Shown in pieces: positions 33,184 to 42,128 of a stretch of 64,000 bases of DNA. Each line of letters opens with the position of its first letter. Within the stretch, counting starts at the first letter, position 1. The translations under genes were made by a program, and so were the position numbers. The notes below the pieces were generated by a model. That model saw only the letters and a list, made by a program, of their open reading frames with translations. It made no database searches and had not been told where the DNA came from. This DNA is from Clarireedia homoeocarpa (lineage: Eukaryota > Ascomycota > Leotiomycetes > Helotiales > Rutstroemiaceae): positions 1,680,363 through 1,744,362 of the forward strand of contig LNKV01000003.1 in assembly GCA_001465935.1 (NCBI GenBank), in the 5' to 3' direction.

Positions 33184-35115
33184 ATGACCCAATCGCCCCA
33201 AGCAGCTGCGATAACGTCGAAGCAATCGCGCCTTCACAGTGACAACGAACCAAGATTCGGCGACTCTAGTACCACAACGACTTCGGTAATTCGACCCAGG
33301 AATAAAAGGTTGATAAGCACCGAACAGGAACTGGTCAGCACAACAAGTAGAGGAAGTAGCCCTGGTGCAAGCAGTAGGGGAGTGAGCCCAATTCCTTCGA
33401 AACATCCCTCCAGGCGGGGTGGTGACAATGGGACACATTCGACGGGCAGTAGCTTAGGAGCATCTGCGGCAGGGAGGGGGGTACAGGGGACTGGTTCTAC
33501 TAATGGAGGGGCTTGGGGAAGTGGTTGGTCGAGTTCTTGGAATACATTGCAGGGACTTGCGAGTTCGGTGCTAGGTGATCTGGGGGATTTAGTAACAGAC
33601 GAACGCGGCAATAGTTCAAGAAGAACTTTGAGTTTAGATAGGCCAAAGGCGAGAAGGAAAGATAGTAACGTGAAGAAGTTGTTCGACTTACCTCACGGTG
33701 CTTGGGGTCCAGCGGAACAATCGAAGATGAATGAAGCAGTTATTGGAGCCGGGAGCCAAGCGGAGAGAGATGCGGCTCTACGCACTTTAAAAATGATGAG
33801 AGTTCTCGAAGGTCACGACGAATTGAACGCATCGATCGATACGAATGGAAACTATAAAAGAAGATCGTCCATGGAAGAGACTACGACTCGACATGAGGAA
33901 GAGGAGGGCGATGCGCTGGTTTATATACATCATGTGCAAAAGGATGATACAATGGCAGGAGTGATATTACGGTACAATTGCCAACCAGCAGTATTTCGAA
34001 AGGCCAATCGATTTTGGCCCAACGATTCGATACAAACTCGGAAAGTCGTTGTTCTACCAGTAGATGCTTGTGCGATCAAAGGACGACCTTGTGATCCATC
34101 GCAAGATCCAGACCAAGGAATCGATCTCCTCGCCCCAACACCAAGTCTGGAGGATGCACCAGAAGTGTGGCCACCAAGATCCGAAACGTCTGCAGAACGT
34201 TCGGAAGAGACACCGTGGCAGCATGTCCGTTGGGTATTACTGGATTCATCGCCGCATGCCAAGCCAGTTGAAATAGCACGTATGCCGCGGAAAACCCTAG
34301 GATTCTTTCCTCCACGGCGACGAAAGAGTCATGCTACAACTTCAATCGCATCTACACCTCGAGAGTCTTACGATTTCCCCCACATGTCCCAATCTACATC
34401 ACAATCATCCGACAATCCTATGAGCAGTCCTATGAGTACCTCTTCGCGGAGAACGAGCAATTTGGGTCATCGACCATCTCAGTCTACAAGCGGTGGTTAT
34501 TTCCCACCTTTTGGTCCCAGCACTCGATCACGTCGCGAAAGCGTAAACGAAGCAGCAGACCGACTGGGTTGGCTGCGGGGCCCCGGCGGCGTGGGAACGC
34601 TAGGGAAAGGCGTCACAATGCCTGGGCCAGGAAAGGATGCATTGAATTCATGGGCTAAGAAGCATATCCCTGGTATAGCAATCGATGACCTACCTTCATC
34701 ATCAATCCTCGATTCCGAGGCCATCCCATTCGGCTTCCGAGATGAACTGGCTAGTATCGCGGAATCCTCATACGATAGTCCTGCGCGAAGCGGCTCGGTC
34801 ACACCAAGTGGAGGCATGGGCATTGAGAATGCGGCTGCGGCAATCGAGGGCTGGGTTAGGAGATTAGCTGTTAAGGGGCCGGGAACTCCGCGGTCAGGTG
34901 CAGGTAGTGGTACGGGTCCCTCGACGCCAGGCGGGTCGGGGGATCTGATTGAGTTGTTGGATGGAGCGGGGAGTGATGATGGGAGAGGATTCGAAGTTAG
35001 TCCGGGGAGGAGCAGAGTCACTAGTAATCCGATTGGCTCGTCGGGTAGAGAGGATTTAGAGATTGTTTTGAGGGGGAGAACAACTTCGAGAATTAAGGGT
35101 GGGAAGAGTGATTGA
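33184..35115 (+). CDS. intracellular LysM-domain protein
   Basis: A single-exon 643-aa protein. One LysM-like module spans about residues 246-293: YIHHVQKDDTMAGVILRYNC, then FRKANRFWPNDSIQTR, then VVLPVDAC. There is no signal peptide or membrane segment, so it resembles the cytosolic eukaryotic LysM proteins rather than secreted chitin-binding effectors. The N-terminus (about 1-200) is Ser/Gly/Thr-rich and includes SSSWNTLQGLASSVLGDLGD, and the C-terminus is Ser/Pro/Gly-rich with many SP and RRxS sites. An ESYDFPHMSQ-type region links them. Start taken as the first ATG. Molecular role unknown; the domain call is good. Confidence 0.82.
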   Translation: MTQSPQAAAITSKQSRLHSDNEPRFGDSSTTTTSVIRPRNKRLISTEQELVSTTSRGSSPGASSRGVSPIPSKHPSRRGGDNGTHSTGSSLGASAAGRGVQGTGSTNGGAWGSGWSSSWNTLQGLASSVLGDLGDLVTDERGNSSRRTLSLDRPKARRKDSNVKKLFDLPHGAWGPAEQSKMNEAVIGAGSQAERDAALRTLKMMRVLEGHDELNASIDTNGNYKRRSSMEETTTRHEEEEGDALVYIHHVQKDDTMAGVILRYNCQPAVFRKANRFWPNDSIQTRKVVVLPVDACAIKGRPCDPSQDPDQGIDLLAPTPSLEDAPEVWPPRSETSAERSEETPWQHVRWVLLDSSPHAKPVEIARMPRKTLGFFPPRRRKSHATTSIASTPRESYDFPHMSQSTSQSSDNPMSSPMSTSSRRTSNLGHRPSQSTSGGYFPPFGPSTRSRRESVNEAADRLGWLRGPGGVGTLGKGVTMPGPGKDALNSWAKKHIPGIAIDDLPSSSILDSEAIPFGFRDELASIAESSYDSPARSGSVTPSGGMGIENAAAAIEGWVRRLAVKGPGTPRSGAGSGTGPSTPGGSGDLIELLDGAGSDDGRGFEVSPGRSRVTSNPIGSSGREDLEIVLRGRTTSRIKGGKSD

Positions 35116-35240
35116 TTGGTTGTCGGTACTGATGGGTTTGGTATCATTAACAGATTAACAGGTATTCTGCCGGTCATTAGCAGATGAGATATGCATGGTT
35201 GCTTGAATTTAGAGGTGAAGGGCGCATTTGGCAAAATGGC

Positions 35241-35263
35241 TTTTTTTTTTTTTTTTTTTTTTT
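35241..35263. repeat. poly(T) tract
   Basis: Twenty-three consecutive T about 125 bp downstream of the LysM gene stop codon. Confidence 0.9.
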
Positions 35264-35865
35264 GGACTGTTTTGGAATGGGGCAGGGATGCTGGGGATTT
35301 ATTCTCTCTTTAACCTTTGATTTTTCCTGAGTGCTCCTGTAAGGGCTACTGGTTAGCATTGGAGGAATAAAAGGCTGGGTAGGTTGGTGGGAAAAAATCG
35401 AGATAAGGGGGAGAAATCATATTTACGTATATATATATATGTTATATAGGGGATGCTTGATTTGGGGATCTGTAGGCGGTGCGTTTGTCACGAAAGAGAA
35501 GTGTTGATACCTGCAACAAACTGATTGCAAGGAAGACAAATTAGAAGTCGGGTCATTTTTATATTATTATTGAAGGAAGTGCTTCTGTTCCTTACTTTGA
35601 ACATGTGATGTGGAGTGGCAGAAATTCTCTCAGGGTATTGCTGCAAGTGTATCGGATTATCAATCATCTCTGCTGGCTACCTAGTGTAGAATCATTGAAC
35701 GCTAGTGCTGCGATAGTGTTTGTAAACTGCCAGGTGGTCAAGATGCGGTCTTCACTCTAGCACCAACGCTCTTCAGCTCGTCCCCGTCGGTTTCCTTCTG
35801 GGAGTGCTGAGCATACCGCTCCATGAAGCGCCCAAAAAGATCCCTCCATACATGCATAACAATAA

Positions 35866-35883
35866 CCCCCCCCCCCCCTTCTC

Positions 35884-35914
<31 letters not shown>
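35866..35914. repeat. poly(C) and poly(A) tracts
   Basis: Thirteen C, then ttctcc, then thirty A. The read quality of such tracts is doubtful. Confidence 0.85.
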
Positions 35915-35915
<1 letters not shown>

Positions 35916-36261
35916 AATCCGCTCCTAGCTCCCATATAGCTTCACTGTCCTTTGGAAAGTACCTGTAAAGCTCCCCTAAAGCCTTTCCTGATGTTTATGC
36001 CATCCGTCCATTGTAAAATAATTCCTTCCTTTCCTATATATCCTCTCAATCGCAACCCCCCTTGCGCCAGAATCCACCACAAAATAACAATGCACAAGAA
36101 ACGAAACGAAACGAAACGAAAACCCCTCCCCGGTACAATGCAGTATCCTCCCTGGACAAACCCGGGCTCTCGCCTCCTCATTCGCTACTAGATAGCATGC
36201 CATATCACCCCTTCCTTTCCTCTCCGTCTTCCGCCATCAACCCCTTCCACAGCAAACCCCA

Positions 36262-36665
36262 TCAGCAGCAACACTCCAAACACTGGAAAATGCAACACCC
36301 CGCGCATATCCCACAGGTTAACTCGCAGCAGGACCCGCCGCCTCGGAGTCGCAGATGGGCCGCCGGGTCGGCTTCTTTGGCGGTGCTGCTTGTGCTTGTG
36401 CTTGTGCCTGTGCCTGTGCTTGTGCAGGAGGAGATGGTGTACGGTGTCATTTTCATGGGGGAGGTTATGGGGCGCTGGAAAAGGGGGGAGGTGCTGTGTT
36501 AGTTGGTTGGTTGGTTGGTTGTTTATGGGGATTGCGGTGGAAAGGAAGAGGGGAGAGAGGAGAGGAGAGACTTACGGGTTGTTCGTGTACGGGCTCTAAG
36601 TATCGTGGATTGAATCTACCTGGTTGGTGGGAGGGTTGAGGAGGCTGAGGGGTTGGATCGGACAT
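36262..36665 (-). CDS. small protein with C-terminal cysteine cluster
   Basis: Two exons on the minus strand (36665-36576 and 36474-36262) join in phase to 100 aa. The intron has a clear gtaagt donor, an actaac branch-site match and a ttttccag acceptor, which makes the model convincing although neither exon stands out alone. The N-terminus (MSDPTPQPPQPSHQPGRFNP) is Pro/Gln-rich. The middle is Ser/Thr-rich, with a GTGTSTSTS repeat encoded by a gcacaa/gcacag repeat. The last 25 residues hold ten cysteines in doublets and a final CCC. Such tails resemble the Cys-rich membrane-anchoring (CYSTM-like, palmitoylated) modules of small fungal and plant stress proteins. No signal peptide is seen. Function unknown. 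Confidence 0.7.
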
Positions 36666-37584
36666 TTTTCTTTTGTAGGGGGGGGGAAATGGCTGTCTTG
36701 TTGTGGAGATTGTATGAAGATATATATGATATGGCATTTACTCAATTCAACCACACTTTAAGAGGAAAAAATCAAGAAGTTTGGAGAATCGAAATCGATA
36801 TATACAAATCCGAGGATATAGAAGTAGTCCTAGTAAAAGTACAAGTACTATGCCTTGACGCCAGGAAGCCGACCCTGGCCTGTAACCGCCGGACTAACGT
36901 CCTCAGCCACGCACGGAAAACGGGGGAGAAAGATGTTGGTATCGGGGTTGGTGGTAAGCGCGGATTGTGGTTTGTAATATAATATGTATGAAGATGAATG
37001 GATGATCAAATGGGGAAATTTTTACATTTTGAAAGGGGGTTGGGTGTTTGTGTTTTGGGGAAGGGAGGGAGGGGGAGAGTTCAGGCGAAGTTGGTTTAGG
37101 GGTATTGTAGAGGTGCTCGCTTATTTTGGGGATGAGGGGAAGAGGGGGACTGTGGGGTAGAAGTTGATGGGGATTAGGAGATGTTGTTAGGGTGATATAT
37201 TGAGGGTAAGATTATATCTTAGTTCTTTGGCCGCTTGGAGATGGGTGTCGTTGAATTCTTGATGGGTTTATATAGTAAATACAAGCTGTAAGTTGGGAAG
37301 TTAGCGGTCAAGATATATCTTCTGTTCATTTTCTGGTGATACTCCAACGATTTTTCACGGAGATCTGACACATTAAAAAAATACGAAGAAGGGTAATGTC
37401 GATGTGGGTGATAGCCCGTACTAGGAAAGTCCGAGCTTACACTCCCGCAACGTTTGGTCTTGTGATTATACATGATAGCTCAATCGTTATGTTGAGTGTT
37501 GTGAAGGTCTCAATAATTCGCAACATTTACTGACTTGCGAATGCAGGGCAGTTGATTCAAGAATCGGTGTTGGAAAATCCGTGA
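36666..37584. other. intergenic region between Cys-tail gene and zinc-finger locus
   Basis: 0.9 kb. It contains the Cys-tail gene promoter, a G/C-rich island at 36861-36920 inside A/T-rich DNA, and G-rich repeats at 37030-37200. A TATA-like tataaaag lies at 37587-37594 just beyond its end. No gene is supported. Confidence 0.55.
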
Positions 37585-38178
37585 GGTATAAAAGAAGGTC
37601 AAGTTAATGAACGAGCCTTCGAAAACTTATTTGAACCGGCTCCAACGAGAAAGAAGCGTGCACGCTCGAGCCCTCCGCCCCCCAGAACCAAGAATACTAC
37701 TCCCAAGGAAAGGAAAGATAAAGAACCTGCGGAGCCGCCCACACATCACAGTCGCACTCGCAAACATTCTATCGAAAATTCAGAAACCACACCTTCCAGC
37801 CTTTCGAAACCTCTCAAAACACATGCCAGCTCTTCAAAAGCACAGGAGGCTTCATCAGTTGCTAAGGCAAGAACATCAGTTGCCAAAGGAAGAGCAGCTA
37901 CGAAGACTACTGGAGAAGGATCTGTCACTACGGAGAAGAGTAAGTTTTATCTTGACAAAGATTCTGTGAAGTCCCGATGCGACGACTGTGACGACGCCAG
38001 TATTCCCGCGAACGGGACGCAAAGAAGTGATGCAAATGCACAGGGAGAAAGTGAAGCAATGATTGATAGATGGATCGACCGTGGACCAAGCAAGCAAAAG
38101 GCTGAGGAGTACCAAGCCGCATTAGTCTCATGGAGGTTGGGGAATTCCAGAGCAGGAATCGAGCGATACGGCATATAG
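37585..38178 (+). pseudogene. open fragment of a basic nuclear-type protein
   Basis: A 198-codon frame is open from just after a TGA at 37582 to TAG at 38176, with no ATG near its beginning. The translation is protein-like rather than random: ENLFEPAPTRKKRARSSPPP, a Lys/Pro/Ser-rich stretch with RKH and KERKDKEP, then Ala/Ser/Lys-rich sequence, CDDCDD, and a final IDRWIDRGPSKQKAEEY. A canonical gtaagt donor at 37940 with an acceptor ending at 38000 may mean that part is intronic. It is probably an exon or eroded 5' part of the zinc-finger locus just downstream. I do not recognise a family. Confidence 0.4.
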
Positions 38179-38885
38179 ACATATGATTATGATTGAATTG
38201 AAAGACAGACCGATTAGATTAGGAGAATTTTGTATTATTTTGTATAAGTCTCTCCACATCCATTCTCGAGTATCTTATGTTGTGTGGTATTTCAGAATAG
38301 AGCCGCACAGAATTCACTCCCTCCAACAAGGGTCATCGTTATGGCCGAAGAAACTCAACCTTTTGCTCAACGGCCGGGCCCATTTATGTTCTACTCTGCT
38401 AAATCAGACTGTATACGTAAAAGCCAGACTAAGTTCGATGTTGCTTCTGAAACGAGGAGACATTTCAGCTGATTGAGACCAAAGACATCTCGAAGACTAA
38501 TAGCATACTACGCCCCGGCCAGGAGAACTCTGTATGCAATCCCTTTTTTGATGCCTCGTTGGTGACCGTGTCAAATGCATGCTTAACTAGGAAAAGAAAA
38601 ACTTTTGTAGTATATCCCTGGTGGACTTGCCAACGACATACTTAATCGAGCAAAATGCATGTAGAGAAGATTTTGAATGTGACTGTTTGTCTCTTGGCGT
38701 AGTTCTCAATGTGTATAAGCAGCCTCTAACGCTGCGTTAATCTGTACATTTTCATACGCATCTCTCCTGTAATATTTGCACAAACATCTCAGCTCAGACA
38801 TCAAGATTTGCAAAAGAATTTAGAGAATAGAAAAATGCACTATAGCAATATCCAAAAAAGACCTAACGCTAAAGCAACTAGCTAG
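38179..38885. other. spacer within the zinc-finger locus
   Basis: 0.7 kb of A/T-rich sequence. A 43-codon frame starts at an ATG at 38341 (MAEETQPFAQRPG) and could be the true first exon of the downstream zinc-finger gene, but I could not find a phase-compatible donor. The end (cctaacg ... ctag at 38885) looks like a branch site and acceptor. Confidence 0.4.
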
Positions 38886-40150
38886 GCAGGTGGAGAAAGC
38901 GCGAAGACCTAGAGGAAGCGCGACAGGCTCTGGCACAATAGGAGCGACGGCTTCAACGTACACAGCATCGTCTGACAAATCGATTCAATTAAGGAAATCA
39001 AACTCCGAAGGCAAGACAGGTTCGCATGGCAGCGTTGCAAAGAAGTCTACATTGAGTACGAGTTGAGAACCAGACGACGTAGCTTCGACTGAACAAAAAA
39101 CTGCCGGTAAAGGCGTTTAATCTCTAGATCCTGTTGTCGCCCCTGAAGCGCAACCGAGAAAATCTACTCAAGATGCAAAAGATAACAGCAGTGATTCAGG
39201 GTATAAGAAGACGGCCGGGAAGAGTGTATATCAATCTCGAAGACCGAGTAAGCTGGCAGCTGAGCCAAGATCCAAAGATGACGATTCTTCGGATGAGAGC
39301 GACAGCTCCCACAGCAGTAGATCCAGCAGTCGTCAAACACATGGAGGAAAAACCGTGATTGCAACACCCGACAGCCGTGAAAGCGCTCCGGGACCGAGGA
39401 GTCAAAGTCGCAATGCGCATGGAAAGAGGCCTGCATATGACGGTAAGTCCGTCCCGGGTTACGAGCCCAAGAGACCACAAGAATATGAACCACCTACTGC
39501 GACAACCGGACCCAGAACCTCCGCATCCGCCATAGTAGATGAGATGGAGGTAGTTGATGCCGGAGATGGCAGCGTAAAATGCAGCGCCTGAGGTAAATCA
39601 TGGGTTAAAAAAAAACAAATATAAAGCAACAGAGCATTGCGAAAAGAAAGACTGCCTACATAACGACGAGCGCTCCAAAGTAAAAAAAGCCGACTGGGAA
39701 GCGCTTGCGAGCAAAGTTGCCAAGGAGTGCATCCGCCAAACCAAAGAAAACAACGGTACGATCAAGCACACATGTAAACACTGCAACCTCAGAAAGGATT
39801 ACGAAAACTCCGAGCTGGCAGAAACGCATGTCAAGGATGTACATTTTTGTTTTAACCCCAGCATCAAGACATCTAATAAACACCCGGCAAAGTGCCAGTG
39901 TGGGAAATACTTTGCAGAAAGATTTACTAAGGACTACCACTATCAGAGTGGATCTTGTCCAAAGGAACCTTTTGAACTAGAAGATTGAGTATTCACCAAG
40001 TCTCCCGGGAAGAAGACGACTTACAAGTGTCGTGGTTGTGGAGGAACGTTTGGCGCTGAAGGGCATATTGCACAGCATACAACTAGGCATGTGTGGAACA
40101 ATGAATGTGGAAAATGCGCGCAACCTCCTAAGAGAAAAAATAGAACATGA
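38886..40150 (+). pseudogene. zinc-finger protein locus, 5' end unresolved, in-frame stop
   Basis: The modelled exons 38886-39055, 39128-39442 and 39585-39988 join in phase across introns of 72 and 142 nt. The first intron removes two in-frame stops. The protein is Ser/Arg/Lys-rich, then acidic (DDDSSDESDSS), then Cys/His-rich. It includes C-x2-C-x14-H-x4-H (TCKHCNLRK...ETHVKDVH) and a degenerate KCQCGKYF finger. A TGA at 39986 ends it, yet the same frame continues for another 53 codons with a textbook C-x2-C-x12-H-x3-H finger (YKCRGCGGTFGAEGH) and a basic end, stopping at 40148. So either the last finger was recently lost by a nonsense change or a non-canonical intron spans the stop. No ATG-containing first exon could be tied in. 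Treated as an eroding gene. Confidence 0.5.
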
Positions 40151-40893
40151 GGTCCACAGCTGTGAGTGGGAAGACGTTAATGCAAGATAGCAGATGCCAA
40201 TGACAACTATCAGTATCGCTTCAGACGGACATTCTAAGGTAGACGACAGGTCTATTTTTTCCTGTTCTATGAAAAGCATATAAATATACCCAAGAAAAAA
40301 AAGAGAGAAAAAAAAGGAAAAGGGGTATGCGGCGTCTGGCGTCTTGAAATAAAAGGGTACAATTGGAATTCAATATTGTGATATGATCATTGCTTCTATG
40401 TCTGCAATTATTGACGATAGGTGCTCACCGCTGGCCATCTCAACGGCTGCTATGGGAGAGACTTGCCGTGCCCATTAAAGATCCAATTCAACGTTAGGTA
40501 TTCTTCAAGCTGCGGAGACTCCTCTGGCACTTGCTATATAAATCTAACACCTTTGAAGCGACCTAAAAGAGGAAAAACAAGCATTAAGCAACATTTCAAA
40601 AAGGAGACACTTTGAGCAGTAGGTATTAAGAGAAGCGGAAAGTGTTTTTGAATTCATTCACCCGCTATGTTATGCCAAAACCAACATAATGAAGCCAACC
40701 ATATCAACGCCATCACCCCGGCCCTGTCGCCAATTTCTGTTTCCCTAGGTACGTGTAATGATGACAGAGAGCCCCATATGCTACCAAGAACGCCTTGCAT
40801 GAATGTACTGTACTCAAGTATGTACTCAAAAAGAAAACAAGTCATGTACCAAATTCTCATATCTACCCTTTGCTTCATCCCAAGGAAATACCG
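40151..40893. other. intergenic region
   Basis: 0.74 kb between the zinc-finger locus (+) and the 3' end of the STIMATE-family gene (-). An A-rich tract lies at 40290-40325. No gene supported. Confidence 0.6.
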
Positions 40894-42128
40894 CTACTGT
40901 CGACCGTCATCATCGCTATCTGCGTCTGGTCTTGAACTAGTGCTACCCACTACCGTGGGACTACTCTCTCCATCATAGAGAGGATCATAGTCCTTGCTTC
41001 CTGATCTTAATCCACTCCGTCTTTGACCCTTTGGCGTTGCAGAAGTTTTCGCTTTCACTTTTGCCAAAATCTCGTCGTCATCCTCCTCCTCTCCAGAGTG
41101 TATTTCATCGCTGCTTCCGCTTGGGTCAGAATAATGTCCAGATCTCCCTTCGATGAGACTGGCATTGCTATCATCATCGGGGATTCTCTCATGCTCTTGA
41201 GTCTGATTCTTGATGAACGAATCGATAATGTAATACTGCGTCGCGTTCATAATGACCGGGAAAATCAACATGACGAATATAACCTGTAGCGCCTCGTCGC
41301 CCTCCGTCCATCGTAATGCCCAGTCTCCAATTCGTGAAATCCAAGGCAGCACTAAGAAGATGATCAAAACACAGATCTTCATGCCCAGGAGGCCAATGAA
41401 ATAAATTATGGATTGTTTGAACCACCACACAGCCGAGGGAGGACGACCATAGTTGCCTGATTGGATAGACTCGGGCGGATTACCAATAGGTGTCATCGCG
41501 AAAAGCGTTGTAAGAATTCGAAGGAGGAAAATGAGAATAGGGATGCCAATCGTGGTCTAGGAGTCATATAATTAGTAAAAGATTCTAGCAACATCTGATA
41601 GAAAATACTCACATCAATAGCCAAATTCAGCAGGTAAAAGCTGCATGGATTTGGTTTGTATTCCCCAGAATCATTAACCATCCTCGACACCACACTGCCC
41701 GCGTCCATCTTAATGCTGAATTGCCCACTCGATAGCATGCTCATCAAAAGATTCGCGATATGTACCAATACGCTTCCAACCACTTGTTTCGAGACATCGA
41801 AGAACCAGATCTTCAGCGGTCGTTGCGGCCTTTCCCTCCATCTCTTATATACCAACGCCAGCAATGCAAGACAGCCTAAAGCACCTTGCACGAGTATGGC
41901 GAACGATCCAAGAAGTTGGCATTCTCCATTGTCGGGAGCGGAGTAGATGTTAGCGTCAGTACTCGTGGCGGCGGCAGACATCGAACTAGAAGTGGAGGTA
42001 AAGTCGACAAGATCGACTACGAGTGCAGAAGTAGCCGTCGCTATCGCAGATGTAAGCATAGATGTTGGAGCAGCATTGTCGAGGAACGGTGGCGTCGATG
42101 TGGGCTCGAAGCCCGGTGGGGGAAGCAT
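40894..42128 (-). CDS. STIMATE/TMEM110-family vacuolar membrane protein
   Basis: Multi-pass membrane protein of the STIMATE family. The yeast member (YPL162C) is vacuolar, and the animal member sits at ER-plasma-membrane junctions and modulates store-operated calcium entry. Two exons on the minus strand (42128-41613 and 41556-40894) give 392 aa. Conserved blocks are CQLLGSFAILVQGALGCLAL, YKRWRERPQRPLKIWFFDVS, KQVVGSVLVHIANLLMSML, CSFYLLNLAID joined to TTIGIPILIFLLRIL, and WWFKQSIIYFIGLLGMKICV. About five hydrophobic helices are visible. The N-terminus is Ser/Thr-rich and the C-terminal 110 residues are acidic and Ser-rich, cytosolic-looking. The start is the ATG that opens the N-terminal extension, and a shorter start cannot be excluded. 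Family call strong. Confidence 0.88.

Larger units (their letters stand above)
35116..36261. other. intergenic region with homopolymers
   Basis: 1.1 kb convergent space between the LysM gene (+) and the Cys-tail gene (-). Holds a 23-nt T run (35241-35263) and a C run followed by a 30-nt A run (35866-35914). No protein-like frame is present. Confidence 0.65.

Noticed and set aside
36861..36920. GC-rich island resembling a tRNA (D-arm-like ggctgaggac on the minus strand)
   Set aside because: No proper B box (ggttcgaatcc) and no pairing acceptor stem. At most a relic.
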